Source: JBBDNC01 sp040877875 (lineage in GTDB: Bacteria > Bacteroidota > Rhodothermia > Balneolales > Balneolaceae). From it: a DNA stretch of 20,800 nucleotides. The stretch is from positions 1 through 20,800 of the forward strand of contig JBBDNC010000107.1 in assembly GCA_040877875.1 (NCBI GenBank), given 5' to 3'. How positions within the stretch are numbered: the first letter of the stretch is position 1; every line of letters begins with the position of its first letter. Position numbers and translations under genes: made by a program. Below are positions 7,869 through 15,872 of the stretch, in pieces. The notes beneath the pieces were generated by a model, which ran no database searches, had not been told where the DNA came from, and was given only the letters and a program-made list of their open reading frames with translations.

Positions 7869-10694
7869 ATGCTCAGATCGAACAGGCTAATTCCTCTACT
7901 GCTGACACTGTTACTGCTGTCCTGCACGCCGGCGAAAGAGACCCTACAGGATGAAAGCAGAGCTTCCATCCATGAAGAAGTAGCCGGGCTGATCGTAAAT
8001 ATGCCTGCTTCCGATCCGGCTGAACAGACGTGGCTCAATGAACAGCTTTTGGAGATGGGCCCTTCGGGGATCAGGGTGTTGGCCGGAATGCTGACTCCTC
8101 GGGGGACAGGGGATGATACCCATGTCCGATATGCCCTGAGCAGCCTGGCGAATTATGTGTCCGGGCCCGGAGCGGAGTCTGACCGGTCAGCTTTTGAAGA
8201 GGCTCTGCTGGGGGAGCTTCGTGGTGATTATTCCGTCGAAGCCAAAACCTTTCTGCTGAATCAGCTTAAACAGACGGGAAGTGACCGCTCTGTTGAGCTG
8301 CTTGAATCGTTTCTGACCGATAACAGGCTTTATCAGCCTGCGATTGAAGTTTTGATAACACTTGGGACCCCCCGGGCTATTCAGGCGATCCGTAATTCAC
8401 TCTCTGTCTCTGACGTGGAAGGATCCCGGCGAATAGCATGGCTCAAAGCCCTTGGCGATCTGAAGGACGACGGTGCTGTCGAAGAGATCGAAACTTATGC
8501 CTCGGCGGAAGATTGGCCCACCCGCCGGATGGCATACTATGCCCTTTCCAGGAGTGGCAGTCCGCCGGCCGATGATGTTTTTGTTAATGCACTTGAGTCG
8601 CCGGAAACTAACCGGCAGCGCCAGCGGGAAATCGTTTCGTTCTATCTTGCCTATGCCGAGAGGCTGTCGGAAGAGGGACATTATGATATGAGCAGGGAGA
8701 TCAGCCGTGGGTTTCTGTCTGTCGAATATCCGGTACAGGTTCGGAGTCGTGCTCTTCATACCCTCTTTAAAATTGAAGGGGAAAAGATACAGGAGGAACT
8801 GCGGGAGCTCACACTATCGGCCGACTCCAAACTGGCCGCCGCAGCACTGGAAAAGCTCAATTCAATCGAAGGGCCGGAAACTACGGAATGGCTTGTGTCA
8901 GCCTTGAATAAAGCTCCCGAACCCCGAAAGGCTGCGATTTTGAGAGCATTGGGAACTCGTGGAGACCCGAATGTTGCGGATGATTTGAAACCGTTTTTGA
9001 ATGGGAATTCTCGTCAGACCCGAGTCGCGGTCACTGAGGCTCTTGTCCGCCTGAACGGGCAAGAAAACCTGCCGGTTCTTATTGCCGTATTGAACCGGGC
9101 TGAGGATGAAGGAGAAATTGAAGAAATCGAAACCGTACTTCGTCAGATCCCAACGCGGGAGCTGATTGCTGCCTCGGCTGAAGCCCTTCCTTCAGCAAGC
9201 GATCTTGCGAAACCGGCTTTGATCCGTATCCTCGCCGATCGTAGAGCATCGGATTATCTGGATGTAATGGTTCGGCAGGCTGGCAGTGAAAGTGAAACTG
9301 TTCGCCTTGAAGTGTACCGTGCCCTTCAGATTCTGGGAGGGCCGGATGAGCTTCATCTGTTGGCAAGCCGGTTTGATCCCGGACGCAGCGAGGAAGAAGT
9401 GACGGTTATTCAAAAGGCAATTGTCGGGATTGCCGGCCGGCAGGATGAGGCTTCAGGACGTGAAGTGATTCTGATTGGGGTATGGGACGAAGCCTCGGAG
9501 GATCAAAAGCCTTTTTTATTGAGGATATTTCCACAAGTCGACGGACCTGAAACTCTATCCGTTGTCAGGGAAGCATTGAATCATTCGGATGAGACGATCC
9601 GCAGGGCTGCGATGACTGCACTCTCGGAGTGGCCGGACCCCCGGGCACTGCCTGCCCTGCTGGAAGCCGCCAGGGTGGCGGATGAAGAAGTACTTCCGGA
9701 CGTTTTTGCCGGTTATGTACGATTGATTCGTCGCTCCGGTCATTCGCTGGAAGAGAAAGAAACGAACCTCCATGAACTTGTAAAAACCGCGGATACATCC
9801 GGGAAAAAAGCAGTTGTTCTATCACATATTTCCGAAGCCGGTGAACTGACGGCTTTGTGGACGGTGAGCCGATATTTTGACGATGAAGAGGAGGAAGTGC
9901 GGAGGGCAGCGATTCGGGTTGCTTCGGGCCTGCTGGTTCCCTCCTATGATCCGGATTCCGGTTCCGTGAGGTTGAACAGTACAAGTGCGGTACTGGCGGT
10001 TATGGATGAGAATACACGCCGCCTGTTTGTCGATGAACTGGATAGACGAGTAAATGAAATGGCTGAGGAAGAGGCATCGGATCAGCATGCGGCAGAAGGG
10101 AATGAGGAAGTGCCCCTTCCCGAGGCTGTGTACGGGCAGCTCTTTAACGGCAGGGATCTGGAAGGCTGGGAAGTAGTTGGAGGCAGTTCGGAGGGCTGGG
10201 GAGTGGAGAACGGCATTCTCTATACCGAGGGAGAGGAAAGCGGTTGGCTCTCGTCTGCGTCTGTGTATGACAACTTTATACTGGAACTGGAATACCGTGT
10301 CCCGGATGCCGGAAACAGCGGGGTGTTTCTTCGTGCTCCCCGTGAGGGGAATCCGGCTTATGAAGGGATGGAGATTCAAATACTGGACGACGATGCAGGT
10401 CAATATGCAGAGTTGGAACCCTGGCAGTATACCGGCAGTGTGTATGGAGTGAAAGCACCGTCAAAACGTGTCACAAAACCGGCAGGCGAGTGGCAGCATA
10501 TGGTAATTCGGGCGGATGGGCCGGAAGTCCGGGTGGCCCTGAATGGCGAGCTGATTGTGAATACCAGCCTGATCCGGCATATGGAACTGACAGACAATCA
10601 TCCCGGGCTTATACGCCGTTCCGGATTTATCGGCTTGCAAGATCACGGTGACCGGGTTGAATTCCGGAACATCGTGATTCATAAAATCGAGTGA
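7869..10694 (+). CDS. HEAT-repeat lipoprotein with C-terminal DUF1080 (3-keto-disaccharide hydrolase) domain
   Basis: A 941-residue lipoprotein: MLRSNRLIPLL leader and lipobox LLLS|C (Cys19). Residues ~30-700 are a long series of helical pairs of HEAT type (for example VRYALSSLANYV, RRMAYYALSRSG, VRRAAIRVASGL), a curved scaffold usual for protein or polymer binding. Residues ~755-940 form a DUF1080 jelly-roll (LFNGRDLEGWEV, then NSGVFLRAP, YEGMEIQILDD, and GFIGLQDHGDRVEFRNIVI), the family shown in gut Bacteroides to hydrolyse 3-keto-glycosides. The frame is open back to TTG 7821 and ATG 7839; 7869 is chosen because it gives a normal-length lipoprotein signal, with 7839 as alternative. No Shine-Dalgarno is seen for any of them. 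With the Gfo/Idh/MocA gene 70 bp upstream it likely forms an oxidise-then-cleave pair. The domain fusion is clear; substrate and role of the scaffold are inferred. Confidence 0.9.
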   Translation: MLRSNRLIPLLLTLLLLSCTPAKETLQDESRASIHEEVAGLIVNMPASDPAEQTWLNEQLLEMGPSGIRVLAGMLTPRGTGDDTHVRYALSSLANYVSGPGAESDRSAFEEALLGELRGDYSVEAKTFLLNQLKQTGSDRSVELLESFLTDNRLYQPAIEVLITLGTPRAIQAIRNSLSVSDVEGSRRIAWLKALGDLKDDGAVEEIETYASAEDWPTRRMAYYALSRSGSPPADDVFVNALESPETNRQRQREIVSFYLAYAERLSEEGHYDMSREISRGFLSVEYPVQVRSRALHTLFKIEGEKIQEELRELTLSADSKLAAAALEKLNSIEGPETTEWLVSALNKAPEPRKAAILRALGTRGDPNVADDLKPFLNGNSRQTRVAVTEALVRLNGQENLPVLIAVLNRAEDEGEIEEIETVLRQIPTRELIAASAEALPSASDLAKPALIRILADRRASDYLDVMVRQAGSESETVRLEVYRALQILGGPDELHLLASRFDPGRSEEEVTVIQKAIVGIAGRQDEASGREVILIGVWDEASEDQKPFLLRIFPQVDGPETLSVVREALNHSDETIRRAAMTALSEWPDPRALPALLEAARVADEEVLPDVFAGYVRLIRRSGHSLEEKETNLHELVKTADTSGKKAVVLSHISEAGELTALWTVSRYFDDEEEEVRRAAIRVASGLLVPSYDPDSGSVRLNSTSAVLAVMDENTRRLFVDELDRRVNEMAEEEASDQHAAEGNEEVPLPEAVYGQLFNGRDLEGWEVVGGSSEGWGVENGILYTEGEESGWLSSASVYDNFILELEYRVPDAGNSGVFLRAPREGNPAYEGMEIQILDDDAGQYAELEPWQYTGSVYGVKAPSKRVTKPAGEWQHMVIRADGPEVRVALNGELIVNTSLIRHMELTDNHPGLIRRSGFIGLQDHGDRVEFRNIVIHKIE

Positions 10695-10755
10695 AGTGCT
10701 TTTTTGTTCTGTTCACGAGAACCCCTGTTTTTTCCAGCAATAAATTGTAAGAAAT

Positions 10756-10760
10756 CATTA
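10756..10760 (+). repeat. Target-site duplication CATTA (left)
   Basis: CATTA abuts the left end of the palindromic element and recurs at 10902-10906 abutting the right end. The base before the left copy (T) and that after the right copy (A) do not extend the match, so the duplication is 5 bp. Confidence 0.75.
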
Positions 10761-10901
10761 GAAGGCTTTGCAAAACTTGGGATTTGGTTCAAGATTAAGG
10801 CTAGAGGAATTTTAAAACCGCAGCATATTAGCTATATGTGAGGATTTTAAAATTTCGATAACGCAAAGATTGGGCAAAAGACCGGGTTTTGCAAAGCCTT
10901 C
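10761..10901. mobile_element. MITE-like palindromic element with 16-bp terminal inverted repeats and 5-bp target duplication
   Basis: A 141-bp element with perfect 16-bp terminal inverted repeats: GAAGGCTTTGCAAAAC at 10761-10776 and its reverse complement at 10886-10901. It is flanked directly by CATTA on both sides (10756-10760 and 10902-10906), a 5-bp target-site duplication. The whole element is an ungapped imperfect palindrome centred on 10831: an inner perfect 10-bp pair (AATTTTAAAA at 10808-10817 with 10845-10854) falls on the same axis, and by my count 47 of 70 arm positions pair. There is no coding capacity, so it would depend on a transposase in trans. The CTTTGCAAAA core resembles ends of some DDE insertion sequences, but the family cannot be assigned by eye. 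As RNA it would fold into a long hairpin between two operons. Confidence 0.85.
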
Positions 10902-10906
10902 CATTA
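10902..10906 (+). repeat. Target-site duplication CATTA (right)
   Basis: Second copy of the CATTA direct repeat, directly after the right terminal inverted repeat. The exact repeat is consistent with a fairly recent insertion. Confidence 0.75.
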
Positions 10907-11118
10907 AAATTAATTATTTAGAGGCACATTCAATCCGGATGATTCACTAAATTTTTAATTAAATACCCGTCGTCTGAATCGGGATTCAGTGACAAAGGCT
11001 GGTCAATCTACCGTATGAAAAGCAGGAGGCCTGTTTAGTAACAGTAATGAATTTGTATATCATGCAGGTTTCTATCTTCGAATCTTATAAAAAATTACAA
11101 ATCCATCGGATGTTTTAA

Positions 11119-14100
11119 GTGAGCGATTCGAAAACTCATATCAGAATATTCAGGTTTCTTTCAATTTTCCTGGGCAGCATGGCAGTGGCGGGAATTTTCA
11201 TTGTTACAGGTTGCAGTTCCGGGGATTCGGAGGTATATGATGGAGCGGAGCCGCTGCCGGAGGTCGTGGATTATAACCTGCACGTTAGGGGGATCATGTC
11301 TGACAATTGTTATTCCTGTCACGGTCCTGATGAGGCTGCTCGTGAAGCAGAATTGCGACTCGATACAGAGGAAGGGGCTTTTCAGCCACTCACCGTAACG
11401 GAAGGTGAATATGCCATCGCCAGGGGGAAACCGGAAGAGAGTGAATTGTACAGGCGCATTATCTCGACCGATCCGGATTATAAGATGCCTTCCCCGTCTT
11501 CCAATTTGTCCCTGAGTGACCGTGAGATTGCAATTTTAAGACGATGGATCGAGCAAGGGGCTGAATACAAGCCACACTGGTCTTTTATCCCCCCCGAAAA
11601 GACGGACCCGCCCCGTGTAGATAACCCGGAGTGGGCAGCAAATCCCATCGATAAATTTGTGCTCGCGAAACTTGAACAAAACGCCCTGACTCCATCTCCT
11701 GAAGCCGGCAAGGAAAAATTGTTGCGAAGGGTCTCGTTTGATCTGACCGGCCTGCCGCCGACGGTAGAAGAGCTGAACGATTTTCTTGCCGATGAGTCCC
11801 CGGAGGCCTATGAGAAGGTGGTCGACCGGCTACTGGCTTCTGGGGCCTATGGCGAACGGATGGCAATGGAGTGGCTGGATGTGGCCCGTTACGCCGATAC
11901 ACATGGCTATCAGGACGATGGCCCCAATGAGATGTGGCCTTGGAGGGAATGGGTGATTCGGGCATTTAACCGTAACATGCCGTTCGATCAATTTACCACC
12001 TGGCAGTTGGCGGGCGACCTGTTACCCGATGCCACACGAGAACAAAAACTTGCAACGGGTTTCGGCCGGGTACACCAGCAAAGCCAGGAAGGGGGAATCA
12101 TCGGGGAAGAGTACCGGGTGGAGTATGTGGCGGATCGCGTAAATACGACATCCAAGGCATTTATGGGTATTACGTTACAATGTGCACGATGTCATGATCA
12201 TAAATTTGACCCGGTTTCCATAAACGAATATTACGAGTTTGCTGCTTTTTTCGATAATATCAATGAAGCGGGCCAAATTCCGAATGAAGGAGTTTCAGGG
12301 CCTACGGTTTTGCTTCCGGATGAGGAGACCGATAAAATGATTGACTATCTGAAAAATCAGATTGCCGGTCAGGAACAGGCCTTGGAGGAGATGCAGGCTG
12401 AGAAGAGACAGGAGTTTCGCCGCTGGTTAAGTCGATTGGAGAGGGGTGGTGTGAACCGGCTGGAGTCCAATGGATTGATCGCTCATCTGGATCTGAATGA
12501 ACTTCATGGAGACAGCATCGTGACGGTCGAAGCGAGTGAGGCAGAAACTGGCCGGATTTCCGGGGAACTCCGGCTGGCAGAGGGGAAAATAGATGGAGCC
12601 CTGGAGTTTAGCCATAGTCATTATATCAATCTTGGAAGGGATTTTGCCCAATTCGAACGAACCGATCCTTTCTCCTTCAGTTTCTGGATCCATCCTTCCG
12701 AAGTGACCCGGGAAGTTCCGGTATTGGTGAAAACCGGAGATATTTTTATTGCTTACAGGGGATATGATGTGTCGTTGTTTGAGAACCGGGTTTCCCTGCG
12801 TCTGATTCACGGATGGCCCTACAATTCCATTCAGGCTTTGACCGAAACCCCTTTGAGAACAGATGAATGGAGTCATGTGACGGTCGTTTACGATGGATCC
12901 AGCAGGGCAAGTGGAATTAAGATCTATGTAAACGGAGAGAAACAGAAAACAAGGATCGAACAGGATAACCTGTTCAAAAACATTGTTATCAGTGAAGATG
13001 CCTGGTACTCCGGTCAGGATTTCCTGATTGGCCATCGTAACTCGTTCGAGGATTTACGTTATGAGGGGTTGAAACTGGACGAGGTCCGGATTTTTGACCG
13101 CCGCTTGAGTGGCGCAGAGGCGTTGGTATTGGCGGGCAGGGATGAACTTCCTGAATTGCTTGCAGGGAGCCCGGACGAGATGAATCCATATCAAAAGAGT
13201 ATCCTCTTCGACCACTATCTTCTTCATTTTGACCGGGAAATTAAAGAGAATAGAGAAAAATTGCGGGAACTTCGGGGTGAACTTGGCAGCCTCACCGATA
13301 CCCTCCGGGAAGTGATGGTGATGGAGGAGCGGCTTAACCCGCGCCAGTCGTATGTGCGGGAGCGGGGTCACTATAATCAGTTGGGAGAAGAGGTGGATCC
13401 CGGAGTGCCTGAAAGTATTCTCGAATTCCCGGATGACCTTCCCCGGAACCGCCTGGGATTGGCCCGGTGGATCCTGCATCCGGACAATCCCCTGACATCC
13501 CGGGTGATTGTGAACCGTTACTGGCAGATGCTCTTTGGAGAAGGACTGGTCGATACCCCGGATGATTTTGGCAACCAGGGGTCGATGCCCAGTCACCCGA
13601 AATTATTGGACTGGCTGGCGGTGGATTTCCGCGAAAATGGGTGGGATGTCAAACGATTACTCCGGCAAATGGTGATGTCTGCAACCTACCGGCAGTCGTC
13701 GAAAACCCCTCCGGAACTGCGCGAGAAAGATCCAAAAAACAGGCTGCTTGCGCGGGGACCGCGATATCGCCTTCCGGCGGAAATGATCCGGGATAATGCC
13801 CTGGTGGCAAGTGGATTGCTGGTTCGTAAAATTGGAGGCCCCAGTGTCAAACCGTATCAGCCGGATGGTTTATGGGCGGAGACAACTTCGGGACGGCATT
13901 TGACGGAATACATTCCCGATGAAGGAGATTCTCTGTATAGAAGAAGCCTGTATACATTTTGGAAACGAACCTCTCCGCCACCGGGGATGACCACCTTTGA
14001 TGCGGCCATGAGGAGTCACCCGACCGTAAAACGCGGGCACACCAGTACGCCCTTACAAGCTCTGAATACGCTGAATGATCCTCAATATGTAGAGGCGTCC

Positions 14101-14394
14101 CGTCTTTTGGCCGAGCGTATGATAAAAGAGGGGGGCGAGAATCTGGAAGAGCAGATCATTCATGCCTATCTGGCTGCAACCTCGAGGGTTCCGGAAGACC
14201 GGGAGATTCGGATTTTAGTGGATCTGTATCAGGAAGAACTGAAAAGCTATCAAGAAGAACCCGAAAGAGCTGACAGCCTTTTGAGTGTCGGGAAATATCC
14301 GGTGGATGATACACTCGATGGACCTGAACTGGCAGCCAGAACCCTGATCGCCAGTACTATTTTAAACCTCGATGAAACCATAACGAAGGAGTAG
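11119..14394 (+). CDS. PSCyt1-DUF1549-LamG-DUF1553 cytochrome c-domain lipoprotein
   Basis: A 1091-residue exported protein starting at GTG 11119, chosen because it gives a signal with lipobox VTG|C (Cys32). Domains in order: PSCyt1 (~45-150) with heme motif CYSCH (64-68) and likely distal Met123 in KMPSPS; DUF1549/PSCyt2 (~172-385; FDLTGLPPT, RYADTHGYQDD), ending in a second motif CARCH (355-359); a coiled stretch (~400-430); a LamG-type jelly roll (~453-680; KIDGALEFSHSHYINLG, DEWSHVTVVYDG), typical of carbohydrate or adhesion contacts; and DUF1553/PSD1 (~775-1085; NRLGLARWILHPDNPLTSRV). These proteins are very common in Planctomycetota and marine degraders, and no reaction is firmly established. 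It is first in a three-gene operon, 10 bp before the DUF1501 gene. I infer a surface redox enzyme or electron acceptor acting on polysaccharide. Confidence 0.93.
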   Translation: MSDSKTHIRIFRFLSIFLGSMAVAGIFIVTGCSSGDSEVYDGAEPLPEVVDYNLHVRGIMSDNCYSCHGPDEAAREAELRLDTEEGAFQPLTVTEGEYAIARGKPEESELYRRIISTDPDYKMPSPSSNLSLSDREIAILRRWIEQGAEYKPHWSFIPPEKTDPPRVDNPEWAANPIDKFVLAKLEQNALTPSPEAGKEKLLRRVSFDLTGLPPTVEELNDFLADESPEAYEKVVDRLLASGAYGERMAMEWLDVARYADTHGYQDDGPNEMWPWREWVIRAFNRNMPFDQFTTWQLAGDLLPDATREQKLATGFGRVHQQSQEGGIIGEEYRVEYVADRVNTTSKAFMGITLQCARCHDHKFDPVSINEYYEFAAFFDNINEAGQIPNEGVSGPTVLLPDEETDKMIDYLKNQIAGQEQALEEMQAEKRQEFRRWLSRLERGGVNRLESNGLIAHLDLNELHGDSIVTVEASEAETGRISGELRLAEGKIDGALEFSHSHYINLGRDFAQFERTDPFSFSFWIHPSEVTREVPVLVKTGDIFIAYRGYDVSLFENRVSLRLIHGWPYNSIQALTETPLRTDEWSHVTVVYDGSSRASGIKIYVNGEKQKTRIEQDNLFKNIVISEDAWYSGQDFLIGHRNSFEDLRYEGLKLDEVRIFDRRLSGAEALVLAGRDELPELLAGSPDEMNPYQKSILFDHYLLHFDREIKENREKLRELRGELGSLTDTLREVMVMEERLNPRQSYVRERGHYNQLGEEVDPGVPESILEFPDDLPRNRLGLARWILHPDNPLTSRVIVNRYWQMLFGEGLVDTPDDFGNQGSMPSHPKLLDWLAVDFRENGWDVKRLLRQMVMSATYRQSSKTPPELREKDPKNRLLARGPRYRLPAEMIRDNALVASGLLVRKIGGPSVKPYQPDGLWAETTSGRHLTEYIPDEGDSLYRRSLYTFWKRTSPPPGMTTFDAAMRSHPTVKRGHTSTPLQALNTLNDPQYVEASRLLAERMIKEGGENLEEQIIHAYLAATSRVPEDREIRILVDLYQEELKSYQEEPERADSLLSVGKYPVDDTLDGPELAARTLIASTILNLDETITKE

Positions 14395-14404
14395 GAGAGC
14401 CTTT

Positions 14405-15865
14405 ATGTCTGACGAAATTCATAAGTGTAACTGTAACATGAACCGGCGACATTTTCTCTCCAAGACAAGTATGGGGTTGGGAGCGTTTGCGTTGGCCTCC
14501 TTGTTGGGTCCAAAATCCCTGTTCTCGAAAAAAACCGATCCGTTATCCGGGGTCATCAAGTCTCCACATGTTATTCCGAAGGCCAAACGAATAATCTTTC
14601 TGTTCCAGAGCGGGGGGCCCTCTCAACACGATTTGTTCGATTATAAGCCGAAGTTAGAGGAGATGAACGGTGAGGATCTGCCTTCGTCGGTCAGGGGGGA
14701 GCAGCGACTGACCGGAATGACTGCTAATCAGGCGGGCTTTCCCCTGGCCGGAGCACGATGGAAATTCAAGCGACATGGCAAGAGTGGCGCATGGGTAAGT
14801 GAGCTACTTCCCTTTACAGCGGATGTAGCGGATGAACTCTGTTTTATTAAAACGGTGTATACCGAAGAAATTAACCATGATCCTGCCATAACTTTTTTCC
14901 AGACCGGATCCAATCAGGCAGGCTTGCCGAGCATGGGGTCGTGGATCAGCTATGGTTTGGGTTCGGATAATGAAAATCTGCCGGCCTTCAGCGTACTGAT
15001 CTCTCGCGGGAGCGGCCGGCCGTTTGACCAGCCATTGTATTCGCGTCTATGGGGGAGCGGGTTTATTCCATCCCTTCATCAGGGAGTCCAGTTCCGGGCG
15101 GGTAGTGATCCGGTCTTGAATTTACATAACCCGAAGGGAGTCAATAAAATGAGTCGGCGAAATATGCTGGCTGCCCTGAAAGATCTGAATCAACAGCATT
15201 TGGACGAATACGGAGACCCGGAGATTACCACCCGGATTGCTCAGTATGAGATGGCCTACCGGATGCAAACATCGGTTCCTGAAACCATGGATATTTCGGA
15301 TGAGCCGGAGTCGACCTTTGAGTTGTACGGGGAGGAGGCCAGGCAGCCAGGAACGTATGCGGCCAACTGTCTGATGGCTCGCAGGCTGGCCGAACGGGAT
15401 GTTAAATTTATACAACTTTACCATATGGGGTGGGATCAGCACGGCGGCATCCCGGATCAATTGCCGCTTCAGTGTCAGGATGTGGATCAGGCATCGGCGG
15501 CGCTGGTAAAAGATCTCAAACGGAGGGGATTACTGGAAGATACACTGGTCATTTGGGGGGGTGAATTCGGACGAACCGCCTATTGCCAGGGTCCGCTGAC
15601 AAAGGAGACCTATGGCCGCGACCATCATCCGAGATGCTTTACCCTGTGGATGGCCGGAGGGGGCGTCAAACGGGGAATCACATATGGAAAGACGGATGAA
15701 TTCGGCTATAATATCGTTGAGAATCCGGTTCACATTCACGATATCCAGGCTACGATTCTACACCTGATGGGGGTTGACCATGAAAGGCTTACGTATCGTG
15801 CCCAGGGACGAAGATTTCGTTTGACGGACGTTCATGGCGAGGTGGTTCATGATATCATTGACTGA
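14405..15865 (+). CDS. DUF1501 family protein with Tat signal
   Basis: A 486-residue protein of the DUF1501 family, related in fold to alkaline phosphatases and sulfatases. A twin-arginine signal NRRHFLSKTSMGLGAFAL starts at residue 13 and predicts export as a folded, cofactor-bearing protein. Conserved family segments include QSGGPSQHDLFD (~67-79), a WDQHGG motif (~344), WGGEFGRT (~387) and YGRDHHPRC (~407), which look like metal ligands. A strong Shine-Dalgarno (AAGGAG at 14386-14391, GGAG at 14395) supports ATG 14405 rather than ATG 14438 at the Tat motif. This leaves an 11-residue extension containing two Cys (K-C-N-C-N). The gene follows the DUF1553 gene by 10 bp; the DUF1553-DUF1501 pair is a recurrent neighbourhood, so the two products probably work together. 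The reaction is unknown. Confidence 0.93.
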   Translation: MSDEIHKCNCNMNRRHFLSKTSMGLGAFALASLLGPKSLFSKKTDPLSGVIKSPHVIPKAKRIIFLFQSGGPSQHDLFDYKPKLEEMNGEDLPSSVRGEQRLTGMTANQAGFPLAGARWKFKRHGKSGAWVSELLPFTADVADELCFIKTVYTEEINHDPAITFFQTGSNQAGLPSMGSWISYGLGSDNENLPAFSVLISRGSGRPFDQPLYSRLWGSGFIPSLHQGVQFRAGSDPVLNLHNPKGVNKMSRRNMLAALKDLNQQHLDEYGDPEITTRIAQYEMAYRMQTSVPETMDISDEPESTFELYGEEARQPGTYAANCLMARRLAERDVKFIQLYHMGWDQHGGIPDQLPLQCQDVDQASAALVKDLKRRGLLEDTLVIWGGEFGRTAYCQGPLTKETYGRDHHPRCFTLWMAGGGVKRGITYGKTDEFGYNIVENPVHIHDIQATILHLMGVDHERLTYRAQGRRFRLTDVHGEVVHDIID

Positions 15866-15872
15866 GCGACCT

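Larger units (their letters stand above)
10695..11118. other. 424-bp intergenic region carrying a MITE-like insertion
   Basis: No coding sequence. The first 60 bp are T-rich with only a weak hairpin; 10756-10906 is a palindromic mobile element with its target duplication (separate entry). The remaining ~210 bp form an AT-rich leader of the DUF1553 operon. A TTTG at 11052-11055 followed after 17 bp by TATCTTCG (11073-11080) loosely resembles the Bacteroidota -33/-7 promoter; this is weak. Confidence 0.6.

Noticed and set aside
10706..10733. Hairpin GTTCT/AGAAC (10706-10710 with 10718-10722) followed by a T run as a terminator of the DUF1080 gene
   Set aside because: The stem is only 5 bp and AT-rich, and three C bases separate it from the T stretch; too weak to call.
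15834..15872. ATG 15834 as start of the DUF2231 gene
   Set aside because: It overlaps the DUF1501 coding end by 32 bp and puts 13 extra residues before a good signal peptide that begins at 15873.
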